Assembly: GCA_963575745.1 (NCBI GenBank)
Contig: CAUYUJ010002734.1
Span: 1-64,000 of the forward strand
DNA: 64,000 nt
Direction: 5' to 3'
Source of the DNA: Prorocentrum cordatum
Lineage: Eukaryota; Sar; Dinophyceae; Prorocentrales; Prorocentraceae
This document shows positions 10,240 through 20,707 of the stretch, piece by piece (the first letter of the stretch is position 1; the number at the start of each line of letters is the position of its first letter). Under the pieces are notes generated by a model. That model was not told where the DNA came from. It saw only the letters and a list, made by a program, of their open reading frames with translations, and made no database searches. The position numbers and the translations under genes were made by a program.

Positions 10240-10525
10240 GGAGAGACCTTTTGGGGCCTCTTGGGGACCCTTTTGGGCCTCCTGGGGGCCTCTTCGGGCC
10301 TGTTGGGGGGTTCTCGGACGCCTGCTGGCGATCTCGAAGGTCCTCTTGGGGCAGAGGGTTCGGAATGTCAGTTTGAGTTACCTCCCTTGGGGCCCTTCGG
10401 GGGCCCTGTTGGGGTCCTCTGGTGCTATCTTGGGCGCGCCTCTTGGGACCCTCTTCGGCCGTCTCAGGGCTCTCTTGGGGTCTTCTTGGGCCATTTTGGA
10501 GCGATCTTGGGGGCCTCTTGAGCCG
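10240..10525 (+). repeat. GGCC-n-TCTTGG minisatellite array
   Basis: Same dispersed family, with a non-repeat segment near 10350-10380. Confidence 0.8.
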
Positions 10526-11689
10526 TCTAGGACGTGACTAAGACAACAAGTTCGAACATGCTGCACATATGCGTTTTCCTCCAGGGATTGGGGCGGTTTT
10601 TGCTTATTCAATCGCTTCACTCATTCCGCGGGCCCATGTTGCATGATCGCTACTGCTGAGGAGCTCGCTCTCGCTCTCACCCATTCAGTTCAATGTCACA
10701 CTCTCTCCTCTTCACAGAACCTGGGGGGGGGGTACAATTTATATGCACCCCCTTCATCTTGCTAGCTCTGAGAGCCACACGCGCTGGCAGATGCAACAGT
10801 GAGTTGCCTGCGCGGGGGCCTGGCCGTTGAACTCAACGGGCAGGGCACAAATTTGGGAGGGGGGTAAGCCTAACGCTTATACCTCTCATGCACCGACATC
10901 ACATGACTATCAGCTGGCAAGAGAGAGAAGCGGCGGGGCCTGGCGGAGGAAGAAGACGGGGGTGAAGTAGCACTGCGGCAGTGGCAGATCCGATCCAATA
11001 AGGACAAGACCCAAATCCACCGCACGAATTTCACAGTCTAGGACAGGCTCCTGGGAGACAGAGGGGCCCTCACACCAGGCTGCTGCAACCCTCATTCACC
11101 ACCGTAGTGGCTACTGTCCCCACGGGGGATACCCACTCCCACTAAGTCGGAAGTGGGCGGGGTCGCAACAGCTATACACACACGAGAGTCCCCAAGACGC
11201 CCAGCTCAAGCGGTGCCTTAGGCATTCCACCTCAAAAGGGATCCAGAGCACCGCCTTCAGAAGTCGCGGCCGTTAGGCCTTGGCCTGGAGGAGGTCCTAG
11301 GCATCCAAAGAGGACTGTATACAGGACAGGGAACCACGCTCGGACTCAGATGGCGCTGGCCACGCTGGAATAGAAAGAGACAACAATCCACCTCATTTCA
11401 CGGTGCCACTGTAAGTGCAAACGTAGATGCCAGACCACCACTTCAAAACACAGATAGTATGACTGACCACCAAGGAAATACACTTATATGCAGCAAACTC
11501 GAGGGGATACACGCTCCGTCGCATTTAAGCCATCGTGGGCACCCGTATGGGCTCTACGGGTCTACCCTCGAGTAATAGCATGACACTGAAGGACAGCTCG
11601 CAATTCAAATTCAGTCCACCATTGTAGAGGCGTAGGTAGAGGACACAAGCTCCGTCGATCAGTAGGTACATTGGCCAAAAGAGAAAGTG
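10526..11689. other. Non-repetitive region without a recognised gene
   Basis: Moderate GC, no tandem structure, short frames only. A plus-strand frame around 11410-11570 reads ATVSANVDARPPLQNTDSMT and looks protein-like, but it is short and ends in stops. The region may be the 3' untranslated part of the adjacent minus-strand LINE or an older element remnant. Confidence 0.35.
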
Positions 11690-11733
11690 CGATGGTGCTT
11701 CATGGCTCTACTCTCGCCTGGTAACATGCATGC

Positions 11734-12539
11734 TTATGCTTTCATCAACTTGCGAACCATATTGCCACGTGGGGCTTTGCTAGCTGTCACATTTCCGTTA
11801 GCGGCTCTGAGTAGTTCTGATGCAATCGATTCAATTCCCATCACCTTGCCCTTCAGTGTATCAAGTGCCGTCGGCATTTCCAGCGGCGTCACTTGGGGTA
11901 GCTGACTGTCGGGTTCGCTGATGGCTTTGAGTAGCTCCGCTGCTGTGCCCTCTTCGTCGGGCACCAGTGTTGTTCCGCGCAAGCTGAATACAAGGCGCGA
12001 TTTCTTCGGCTTGTTGGGCTGGTCGAAGCACGGGAAGACTGCTGTTTCTCGAGCCCACTGCCTTGTTAGTTTTGGTCCTGCTTGCTCTAGCATCTTGCTG
12101 ATTCTGACGGCCACGAGCTTGAGCCGCGATATCCTCACCGAGCTGTCCTTGTACTGCCAGTTGCCTAAGACGTTCAGAACTGCGTAAATTGCTTGGCAAG
12201 CTGGCGAACCAAGGTTCGTGGCTGGGTCCTTTTTTTTCGTTCCTTGGTATACTCCGCGTACGATTTGTTGACGTCCACCACTGCCTGATGAGTTCGGTCC
12301 AATATCGTGGTCGTCATCGCCTCGTGCTCCAGAAGCCGAACTCGTGCCTCTAGTTGTACGATGCGGTTCTTCATCAGCGTGAAGGTTGTAGCATCGTCCA
12401 TGTCCATGTCCCCGCCCTCCTCGTCGATCCGCGCTTTCTTCTTCTCCTTGGAACCCTCCGCGAAACTCATGCTGCGAGCCCGTAGTAGCCAAGATTTCTG
12501 AGGGGTGTTCTTCGTCTGGCATTGAGACGTTGTACCCAA
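11734..12539 (-). pseudogene. LINE C-terminal helical extension, frameshifted
   Basis: The first part (12539 to about 12235) reads MKNRIVQLEARVRLLEHEAM, a likely coiled coil after a basic and acidic lead (EKKKARIDEEGGDMDMDD). Across an eight-base T run at 12230 the frame shifts into PACQAIYAVLNVLGNWQYKD and continues to RKLMKA at 11734. Dinoflagellate LINE polyproteins, as I recall them, carry a comparable helical segment after the zinc finger. It could otherwise be a separate ORF1-like protein. Confidence 0.5.
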
Positions 12540-12549
12540 CTCTGATCAA

Positions 12550-13410
12550 GTAGTTTAGCCCACGAGGTTGTGGATGTCACTGGTAGCTGCTGCTTAGGCT
12601 GCAATGCTGTTTCGTGCTTCTTCAACTGACGAACATGAAAAGAGGGAGAGAGGTACGGTTCCAAGTGTTCACGACAGTGCTTGAACCACGATTCCATACA
12701 GCCAATACTCTCGTCACAGATAGGGCACGCCATGCTTTTTAGGGGGCTGAACTTCACATGCGCACCTTCCACGATCGCATGGACAGTATTGGCGTTTGAG
12801 GCTGTCGGCAACATGTTCTTTTTGCAATCTCGGCACTCAAGAACACGCTGTCGCACAACACGCACATGTTTGTAGTAGTTAGAGTACGTCCCACATGTAG
12901 TTGCCCATGACTACCTCCTACTGTGTTCGCGATGTGCTTAGCCAACATGTGTTGCGTGGGCCATGCCGTGTTACATATGGTCCCATATGTCAGGGTTTCT
13001 TTTCATATGAACTTGCCCTCATGATGTGTTTGCTTGCGTGTGCTCGTAATAGGCGTAGTTATAAACTTTGCTCGTAGTTCATCGCAATCAACCTTTATGA
13101 AATCCTCGTAGTCCTCAAACATGATGTGCTTCATGCTCCCTCCGATGTCCCACATAGTCTCCCCCGCCTCCAACTCCTTCAGTGCCTCCAAATCATCTTG
13201 AAACTGGACGGCCCACGGATGTGCAAGGGGCCGCACCGTCCCCTCCTCCGAAAAAAAAAAAACATCACCGTTGAGAGCAGACCTTCTAACGCAGGTGGTC
13301 AAGAACTGAATCTGTTGATCACGACCCTGCACCATGGTTTGCAACCACTTCAATCTGCGGGTGCGAAGTTCTGTGAACAGGGGAGCGAGTCGGAACTTTT
13401 TTAGCACCTC
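12550..13410 (-). pseudogene. LINE RT C-terminus and C2H2 zinc finger
   Basis: The first frame (13003-13407) reads LFTELRTRRLKWLQTMVQGR, a typical R-R-L-x-W-L post-RT box. After a frame change, 12655-12734 encodes CPICDESIGCMESWFKHCREH, a classical C-x2-C-x12-H-x3-H finger, preceded by a second Cys pair (CRDC). The finger probably binds nucleic acid in intact copies. Confidence 0.6.
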
Positions 13411-13671
13411 AAGTCAGCTTATTGTACTGACGTGCTGCTTATCCTCATCCCAGGCCGCTGTGCCGCCAAGGCTTGCGCGACATTTGCGCACAATGAAACC
13501 TTCAAGCGGAGCCAAGTCTCCACTCGTGAGAGGTATATGTCCTTTGACGCACACCTCGAGCCCGCTGAGCGTTGTGTTCACCAGTAGCCCTTTTACAATG
13601 GAACGCTTTACCCCAAAGTTTCCAGGAGGCCTCCAAAATCTTCCCATTGAGAAGTAACTAGCTTGAAGAGT

Positions 13672-13673
<2 letters not shown>
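13411..13673 (-). pseudogene. LINE RT thumb/connection fragment
   Basis: Reads GRFWRPPGNFGVKRSIVKGL, VNTTLSGLEVCV and LEGFIVRKCRASLGGTAAW. The pattern SGLE, then an L-x-x-F-I-x-R-K-x-R box, is the usual region after the YLG motif in LINE reverse transcriptases. Confidence 0.65.

Positions 13674-13726
<53 letters not shown>
13674..13726. repeat. 53-base poly-T run inside the LINE RT
   Basis: On the coding (minus) strand this is poly-A inside the RT frame, followed directly by recognisable RT sequence. It is therefore not the retrotransposon tail but a homopolymer expansion, or an inserted A-tail. Confidence 0.9.
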
Positions 13727-13734
13727 CTCTTTTG

Positions 13735-14277
13735 TGTTGTTTTTCTTCTTCCAATTCGGGTTTAGGTGTAAAGTTGCTAGCCTGTAATCCTCCAAGGTAT
13801 CGTGCATGGTGTTTAGTCCGCCCAGCTATTGTAGTGCCATGTTTGTGTACAAGACGTGCTGCTATATGCGCTCCTGTTCCTCGAAGATATGCTACGTTTT
13901 CCTGCGTGTTAGTGTTTTGTGAAGCGCCAACCTCCCCCATTCCCTTGTCGATCGCTAAATTCTCAAGACGACCTGCCTAGCTCCAACTTGTCAATTATCG
14001 TGCCTGGATAATGTGCTTCAAGTACTTTACATGACAGATCATCTACAAACCCAGTTCGTGCCATTTGTTGGGTGAGACTGCCTTCCCAAGGCGGTCCTAC
14101 CTCGACTGCGTGAAACCATTTTTCAATCACAAAGAGATCAGCCACCGCAATCTGAACTGGTGGGCTGAACGTTCTCGCAAAGATCCGAGTGGCCCCAACA
14201 TCACCAGGGATGACTCCCTCGGACGGTCGCAGCCAAAATGTGCCTGACTCGTCCTCCAAAAGAAAAGCTCCACGCAA
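13735..14277 (-). pseudogene. LINE reverse transcriptase, palm remnant
   Basis: ARTGFVDDLSCKVLE at about 14018-14062 matches the position and form of the RT motif C (F/Y-x-D-D). A YLGG motif (HHARYLGGLQ, about 13780-13810) follows, as expected downstream of the palm. The fingers and motifs A and B, normally several hundred residues between endonuclease and motif C, are missing. The frame changes at least twice. Confidence 0.6.
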
Positions 14278-14970
14278 TACTCGATCTCGCGCAAATTGGA
14301 GATCTTGATTGGCAGGGGGTTCACATAATGAGTGTTAGCTGCAGTCAGGCCCCATCCATCCAGAAGCGGACGTAGCTGCAAAGACGAGTAGCCTTCCTTG
14401 CCATACCCACATGGTCCAGCTACTCTGTCGTATTTTGACGAGGGGAGCCCCCCGTTCAAGTCTATAAATACAAGGGGGATGATCCGTTTGCGTGACATCT
14501 CTTCCAACGTTGTTTGAAACCACTGCACCGTCTTCTGGCAGGCCTCCTCGTAGGTCTTGCGCAGCTTTGCCGATGTCTGCCGAGGGGGAAAATACAGCGC
14601 GATAGTTCCAATAGTTTCAGATCTTGTCTGAAAGCTGGCAGCAGCACACCGTCCCCACAACAACGCTGGTGTAGGATATATCAGCTTTAATGTGGATCTT
14701 GGAAATCTTGAGCTCTTGATAAGAAACGTGATACCACAATATGCTGTGACATATGCACTTCGCCTATGCCCGAACTCTATCACCCAGGTGCGGTCGATCA
14801 GACGAGTCTCATTGATCTGCTCTCCATACGACTTTGCTTGTGTGCCCACGAGCGCGTAGATGTCTCTGTTCGGCAGTGCCTGCACAATGTCATTCAGCCG
14901 CTCCGTCGTCCTGGCAGCACACGGGTTGTAGCATACTGCTCTCAACAATCCACTTTCTCCGCCCATGAGA
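14230..14970 (-). pseudogene. LINE endonuclease domain
   Basis: Exonuclease-endonuclease-phosphatase fold. The N-terminal part reads LLRAVCYNPCAARTTERLND (14895-14955), then ALPNRDIYALVGTQ. A degenerate GDFN-type motif FIDLNGGLPSSKYD lies near 14430-14475. LLDGWGLTAANTHYVN is at 14320-14370, and REIEYC (for the usual IDY) near 14280. The substitutions at the catalytic motifs suggest loss of activity. The frame stays open upstream to 15860 only because it crosses a minisatellite; that part is not protein. Confidence 0.7.
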
Positions 14971-14999
14971 TTCGCGGGGCAGCGCCGCCGCCGTGCGGC

Positions 15000-15200
15000 T
15001 CTATTCACGAGAAGGGAACATCGGGCCCACTGCTCGTGTGATGTGTTGCTTGTGTCGATAGGCGGCTGGTGCGTTGCTGGGCGGCCTCGGGCCGCCTTAA
15101 GTAGGAGGAGGAGGAGGAAGAGGAGGAGGAAGGGGAAGGGGCGGAGGAGGAAACCTTTCGTTGGCATATTGTGTTGCTCTTGGGGACAAATAGGGTCGTC
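15000..15200. other. Junction of LINE and minisatellite
   Basis: GGA-rich run at 15100-15150 and mixed sequence. No gene. Confidence 0.4.
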
Positions 15201-15204
15201 GTCA

Positions 15205-15790
15205 AGATGCTTCTTTGGAAGGCCTCTTGGGGTCTTTTGAGAAGCCGTTCGGGGGCGCCAAGGAGGCATTCTTGAGCTTCTGGGGCCTCTTGGGGCCTCT
15301 TCTGGGCCTCCTGGGGGCCTCCTGGGGCCTCCTGTGGGCCTCCTGGCGGCATCTTGGGGCCTCCTGGGGCCCTCTTGGGGCGGAAGGCTTGAGTTTTCGG
15401 TTCGTGGTCCCCCTCTTGGGCCCCTCTCGGGGCCGTCTTGGAGCCGTCTTGGGCCGTCTTGGGCGCCTCTTGGGCCGTCTCGGGGCCCTCTTGGGCTCTC
15501 TTGGGGCCTTCTTGGAAGCCTCTTGGCCCGTCTTGGGGCGCTCTTGGGGTCCTCTGGGGACGTCTTGGAGCATTGGATGGCCGAAAAGGCGACAAGGCCA
15601 AAATCCTTCGAAAGCCAACGTGAAATTGATGATTTGGGCCTTGCGGGCCCTCTTGTGAGGCCTCTTGGAGGCCACTTGGAGACCTCTTGGGCCGTCTTGG
15701 GGTCATCATCGGCGTCTTCGAGCGCTCTTTGGGCGTCTCGGGGGCCTCGTGGGCAGTCTTGGGGACCTCTTGGGTCAGGAGGGGGGGTAG
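15205..15790 (+). repeat. GGCC-n-TCTTGG minisatellite array
   Basis: A long example of the family, interrupted at 15575-15640 by a block starting GGATGGCCGAAAAGGCG. A related block (GGAAGCCGAAAAGGCGGA) interrupts the 4870 array at 5225, so the interruption is itself part of a larger repeating unit. Confidence 0.85.
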
Positions 15791-15869
15791 TCGACTGCGC
15801 CCCTCCCCTCGGAGGCCACGATCTTCGTGAGGGGTGTCGAAAAATTGCCCGGTCTGGCATCTCTGATCC

Positions 15870-15915
15870 AAGTGTCCCGGGGGTGTCCCGGGGGTGTCCC
15901 GGGGGTGTCCCAGGG
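15870..15915. repeat. Short GGGGGTGTCCC direct repeats
   Basis: Four near-identical copies of about 13 bp (CCGGGGGTGTCCC). Confidence 0.85.
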
Positions 15916-18012
15916 TACTTTTCGTCCGGGGACCCCCAGGGGCGGCCCCGCGCGCGCGAACTAGTTAATTGTTAACCATTTACCGGAGATCTTAGCACGC
16001 CCTTGGCCCGTTGGGCCAGCGAACTGGGGCCATCTAAGGGGGTCGTCTGGGAGGCTCTTGGGCAGTTTTGAGGCCCTCTTGGGTGTTTTTGATGCCTCCT
16101 CGGCGTGTTGGAGCACAGCTTGAGCCAGCTTGGAGGGCATATTGTATATCTTGCAGGCCACGAAGTGTCGATTTGAAGGCTCTGGAAGCCCCAGGGGTGC
16201 GTTGGGGAGCCCGGGGGGCCCTTCCCCCCCGGCCACCCCCGCCCCAGGCCTCCCCCTTCTAATTGGATTGCAGACCCCCTGGTGGAGGGGGAAAGGGGGA
16301 CGGGGGACAGCCAATCATCTCGCGCGCCTTGGCACCCCCGGCACGCGGGGGTCGGCGGATACACGTGTACGTTCACATGTATGTGTAGACGTAACGACGT
16401 ATAAGTTGTTCGCAGATCGTTGCAAGCCCCGCCGTCCCCCCCTTCTCCGCCATTGACCAATCTAGTGCGCCACAGGGCCCCGGGGCCTTCTGTGGACATG
16501 CGCGTCGCTGACGTCCAGAACTGCGCGCTGCCGTTTGGGGTGGCCTGCTGATGCAAGGGCGCGGCTCTGGGGCGCCGGACGCCTCTTGAGAAAAGCAGGA
16601 TCCTTCCCCGCCGCTTTCCACCTCGTCCCCTCACCCATGGTCGGCCCCGAGTGGTGCATCCGCTTGGTAGGCGGGAAGAATTAAGTCCCCAATCGCGGGC
16701 ACCAGATAGTACACCGCTAGGAACACACCCCGAGTAAAAGGGGATGGCGACTGCTCCATTCCACCCAGTGCAGTTCCATCCGCGGCACCTTCATCCAGAG
16801 AAAGTTTCATCCAGAAGAATTTGTACGGAAGAACTCGTCCGAAACAACTCACGCGGAAGAAAGCCGCTATGTACGTGGTATGTTTTTGAATCTTCCACCG
16901 ATCGGCGCGAGCCCGCCCCCCCTCCTCCCAAGGTCCCGACTGGCGCTGACTTGGGCGATTGGCTCAATAAGCATTACGGCCAGCCCTCCCCCTGGGCACG
17001 CGCGTCGTTGATGACCACAATCGTGCAGTGCTTCCCCGTATGCAATGTATGAGGGAGCGGCTTTGGGGCGCTGAGTGCTGGAATAATGTGTCATTCTCTG
17101 CCCTCGTTCCCCCCCCCCTCGATCTTGATGGGCTCCCGCTGGCAGGCCCACGCAGTGGGCCCCCAAGGAGTGGGTTGCCAGCACTGGACGCCACGCCTGC
17201 ACCGTCTGCAGTAGGCCTGGAATAGCACGCTCCAACGGTAGGTCCCCGAGAGTAAGCCAACCAAACGAGAGTTTTCGTATGAATTGCACGCGTAGACGTT
17301 CATGACCAACAGACGGCGCGAATGGACATAATATCGACATCAAGCCAGAGAGCGTGTGGACGGGTAACGCAGAACGGTCAGGAAGTCACAATAACGCATT
17401 GGTACAGGCGAGCAGAGCGGCAAACGATGTACCTGGTTGGCCCCACATGATTTCCTGTACGACCCCCGAAGTCACCGACATTGTCCAACGAGCGTCTTCT
17501 TTTTCTCGCCCGATCGGACCCTCCAGGGACGCAGCGGCTCATGCAGAGGAGGCGGAGGAGGAGGAGGAGGAGCTACCTCGGCGGTCCGCCGAGCCCAGTT
17601 CGCACGCCAGTTCGCACGCCAGCTCACGCTGGTGCCGGCGAGGCGAGCAACGCGCCCTCGTCGTAGACCTTGCAGGGGCTGCCCGCGCCACTCACTCGGC
17701 AGGACTCCATGGGCAACCTGGGCATGCGCACAACGCCAGCTGTCCCTGGCAGCTCGGCGTAGCATCTGGCAGCCCTCCGTAGCCGTTTTAGTCCAACGGC
17801 GCTGGACGACTGGTCGGGTGCTGCGAAAAGTGCCCCTGGCCCAAGGTGCCCCCAGGATTTCCAAGGAGGCCGCCAAGGCCTCCAGAGCACCCCTCACGAG
17901 GTCAAGATGAGCAAGAAGATGGGGCCCCTTGGGCCAGTGGCACCTTTGAGCAACCGCCGAACTGGGAACCGTGCGCTCGCCGCTACGGTGCGGTCGGGCC
18001 CGCGCCCTCGGC
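15916..18012. other. No gene recognised
   Basis: GC-rich DNA with short minisatellite patches (16045-16085, 17850-17885) and a duplicated AGTTCGCACGCC near 17595-17620. Segments 16490-16590 and 16995-17080 resemble each other (GCGCGTCG-TGA, then GCGGCT-TGGGGCGC) and may be an old duplication. No frame has convincing protein character. Confidence 0.35.
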
Positions 18013-18327
18013 ATGCCTGGCGCCCGGGAGCGGTCGCGCAGCCCAGTGGCGGGCGGCGGAGCGGCGGGGGCGCAGCCGGCGAGCGCGCTGGAGCGGGCCG
18101 CGCGTGAGCCTGCCGATGCAGCGTCGCGGAGGGCTGCGAAACCGGTGGTGTGTTACGAGGTGGGCATGCTTCCGAAGGTGGACGAGGCGATGTACGCTGC
18201 CGCCCGCGCAGGCATTCTGGGCCTCCCAGATAGGCTCCGAGTAGGTAGGGATGCATCGGCGATGCGTCGGCGATGCGTCGCCACCGTCGGCGTGGCGAAC
18301 ATAGGGCTCCGCATCGCAGATGCATAG
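18013..18327 (+). CDS. Possible upstream exon or small protein
   Basis: From the ATG at 18013 the frame reads MPGARERSRSPVAG, an Ala-rich segment (ALERAAREPADAASRRAA), then KPVVCYEVGMLPKVDEAMYA and ILGLPDRLR. The middle part looks protein-like. The last 30 residues cross GATGCGTCGGC repeats and are unlikely to be coding. It ends 3 bases before the next ATG. It could be a 5' exon of the DUF1989 gene, with a donor near GTAGGT at 18241, or an unrelated fragment. I do not recognise it. Confidence 0.25.
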   Translation: MPGARERSRSPVAGGGAAGAQPASALERAAREPADAASRRAAKPVVCYEVGMLPKVDEAMYAAARAGILGLPDRLRVGRDASAMRRRCVATVGVANIGLRIADA

Positions 18328-18335
18328 GCGATGTG
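18240..18335. repeat. GATGCATCGGC short repeats
   Basis: Four imperfect copies of an 11-12 bp unit (GATGCATCGGC, GATGCGTCGGC, GATGCGTCGCC, GATGCATAGGC) directly upstream of the DUF1989 start region. Confidence 0.6.
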
Positions 18336-18387
18336 GCGCGTTCCTCCGACCTCGTTTGCTCGGACCCCATGTGAGAAGCTTCTAGGC

Positions 18388-19107
18388 ATGCAGCAGCTGA
18401 AAGAGCTGGTGGTGCCTGCCAGGCAGGCGCGATGTTTCGAAGTGCCGGCTGGGCACTTCTTCCGCATCGTGAGCACAGAGGGCCCGCAGGTGGGGGACCT
18501 CAACCTCTGGAACAGGGATGACATGAAGGAACGATTCTACACCTCTAAGACGCGCCAGCTGCACGCAACCCACTTGACCACTGGGGACCGCCTTTGGAGT
18601 ACTTTCCCATGGATGCGTCCCATGGCAACGATCACGCATGACACTTTGGGTTGGTACGGCTGGGACGAAGATGGAGGTGGCATTCATGATGTTATTGGAA
18701 GCCGATGTGACCCATACACGAACCACGTGCTGCTAGGGAAGAACTACAATTTTTGTTGTCACTCAAACTTGACTCGAACACTGGTCGAAAGGGGTGTTCC
18801 TGATGCGGAGTCCCATGTGCACGACGTGCTGAACGTCTTCATGTGCACCGGATTTACGAAAGACACGAAGCAGTATTTCATGAAAGCGAGCCCTGTCCGG
18901 CCTGGGGACTTCCTGGAGCTGTTCGCAGAGATCCCCCTGCTCTGCAGCTTGTCAGCTTGCCCCGGGGGCGACTGCTCGGAGAAGCACTCGGCCGACGACG
19001 CGCCAGGGTACCCCCTAACGGTTCAAATATTCCAGCCAGCAGCTGGGACGCTTCAGGGGTGGGAGAGTCCCAAGCCGAGTGGCTACAGTGGAAGGCACGG
19101 CCTGTAG
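18388..19107 (+). CDS. DUF1989 / urea carboxylase-associated family protein
   Basis: Predicted cytosolic protein of 239 residues from ATG 18388; a longer frame starts at 18331 with 19 extra residues. The family is often encoded next to urea or amide degradation genes in bacteria and also occurs in fungi. Its biochemical role is not firmly settled. Family landmarks, numbered from 18331, are VPA at 28-30, FFRIVSTEGPQVGDLNLWN at 43-61, a TxGD segment at 83-86, HDTLGW at 103-108, CCHSNLTRTL at 142-151, HDVLNVFMCTGF at 164-175, PGDFLELFAEI at 191-201 and SLSACPGGDCS at 206-216. The last three are especially like fungal members. The shorter start fits the family N-terminus better. The frame is uninterrupted. 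It is followed at once by the same repeat that follows the peroxiredoxin gene. Confidence 0.85.
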   Translation: MQQLKELVVPARQARCFEVPAGHFFRIVSTEGPQVGDLNLWNRDDMKERFYTSKTRQLHATHLTTGDRLWSTFPWMRPMATITHDTLGWYGWDEDGGGIHDVIGSRCDPYTNHVLLGKNYNFCCHSNLTRTLVERGVPDAESHVHDVLNVFMCTGFTKDTKQYFMKASPVRPGDFLELFAEIPLLCSLSACPGGDCSEKHSADDAPGYPLTVQIFQPAAGTLQGWESPKPSGYSGRHGL

Positions 19108-19139
19108 AAGTAGCTCCATACCGACCCACGCGTAGGCCG

Positions 19140-19545
19140 AATTCTGACGCATCCTTGGACGCGTGTAGAGCACGCGCTCGCGCACGACATGGAATTCGGG
19201 TGGTGTGGAGCGCCCAATGCATGACACTTCCACGAGCTTCATCTTCGCTTCCTCCGTACGAGACGAAGTGGTCACCGGAGTGGCGCTTCGCCCCACGGGG
19301 TTTCATGTCGAGGCCCTTCCGCCGAGAATTGCTCACATGTTTTCGTTCAGAAGGCATTGCTTTGCCCCTGGATTGGTCCCCTCGGCGCTGGCAATATATG
19401 GTGCAGTCGCTGTGACGCTCCTCAGCAGCGGAACCTGAGGAACACTAACATGCATCATCAGCAAGAGAAGGGCGGTGGAGCCAACGGAGAGATTAAGATG
19501 AGGGGGAGGTGGGGAGGGAGAAGGGGAAGGCAGAGCCAGGCGGAT
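19140..19545 (+). repeat. Dispersed 3'-flank repeat, copy 2
   Basis: Homologous along its length to 1590-2226 but without the 203-bp insertion. It includes the CGCGTG-tagag-CACGCG stem-loop at 19160-19176 and ends in the same GGGGAGGTGGGG purine-rich segment. Copies differ by point changes and small indels, so they are not a recent duplication. Confidence 0.85.
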
Positions 19546-19609
19546 ACGGGGCACATCTCCCATTTACCAGAAACCCAGCCCGTAATTGTCGCTTCCTGTC
19601 CCTGGGGTC

Positions 19610-20420
19610 TTCCCAGGTTGCCCCATACGGCTCCCAGCGCACCAAACACGTTGCAAGAGGGTCCCAAGACGGCCCAAGAGGGTCCCGATATGGGCCCAAG
19701 ACGATGCAAGACGGCCCAACAAGGCCCAAAGAGGCATAATGTGTCAGTTGTACGTAGACTTTCTGACGGTTTCAGCGTTCTCTATTTTTCTTGCTTCCGA
19801 CCGTCTAAGACGGCCAAAGAGGTTCCCAAGATCGTCCCAAGACAGCCCAAGAGGCCCCCAAGCCGGCCCAAGAGGGCCCCAAGACGTCTCATGAGACCCC
19901 CCAAGGACCCAAGAGGTTCTACGAGAACCCCAAGGAGGGCCCAAGTTGAGGAACACGGGGGGCCTTGGGATCCTTCCCCCAAAGATTGTCACCGAGAACC
20001 CCAGCATGTCCCCAAGGGGCGACCCCAAGAGACCCCCAGAGGCCCCCAACACCCCCCCAAGAGGCTCCCATGAGGTTCCAAGAGGCCCCAAACATGTGTC
20101 CAAGAGGCCTCCGAGAGGCCTCCCGAGACGTCTAAGAGGCTTCTGGCCCCACAGCCCCGACACGGTGGGGGGAAGGGTCCTGTGCGGTTTTCTGCCGCCA
20201 CGGGATGCGACTAAGACGGGCCAGATGAATCCGAGATGGCGAGATGGCCCAAGAGGACCCGTGACCGCACAAGATGCCCCCAAGACGGCCCGAACATTGC
20301 ATCAAGACACCCCCCAAGACAGGCCAGGGGGCCTTCCAGACGGCTCCAGAAAATCATCTCAGGGCACCCAAGACGGACCCCACAGCATGCCTCCGACAGG
20401 TTCCGACCAAGACGGCCCGA
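19610..20420 (-). repeat. Minisatellite array, inverted orientation
   Basis: The GGCC-n-TCTTGG family read on the opposite strand (CCAAGACGGCCC, CCAAGAGGCCCC). Its direction flips relative to every other array in the window. A block ending AAAATCATCTCAGGGCACCC and GC-rich spacers interrupt it. Confidence 0.8.
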
Positions 20421-20707
20421 AGGCTGTTTGAGACGGCGGAGGGGGAGGCGGAAAGCGACCCTCCAGCATGCGTCGAAGAGGTTCCAAGCCCGCCCAAACA
20501 CCGCTGAAGGTGGAGGAAGAGGAGGCGGAGGAAGAAATTGGTACCTCCAGGAGATCCCCACGATGAGCCCAAGGCAGCTCGAAAGCGTCCACGGCAGCTC
20601 ACAACATGCTAAAACAACACCACAGAAGCTTCCAAGAGCGGCCCACGTGGCCTCAAGAGAAGCCCTCAGAGGCTCCCTGGCTCCCTGGATGCGAAGTATT
20701 GTATTTT
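20421..20707. other. No gene recognised
   Basis: GGA-rich patch near 20505-20535 and unique sequence. No protein-like frame. Confidence 0.35.

Larger units (their letters stand above)
11690..15000 (-). mobile_element. Decayed non-LTR (LINE) retrotransposon
   Basis: Reading the minus strand from 15000 to 11690 gives, in order, an AP-type endonuclease, a reverse transcriptase remnant with an FVDD box, the RT thumb and connection region, a C2H2 zinc finger and a helical C-terminal extension. This is the domain order of LINE polyproteins. Several frameshifts, a 53-base homopolymer inside the RT, and loss of most of the RT N-terminal half show it is dead. The 5' end abuts a GGA-rich run and the minisatellite at 15090-15790, so it is probably 5' truncated or was inserted there. 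Confidence 0.8.

Noticed and set aside
14970-15860. N-terminal half of the 577-residue minus frame
   Set aside because: It is minisatellite translation (GPRRPQDAARR-like). Only the endonuclease part below 14970 is protein-like.
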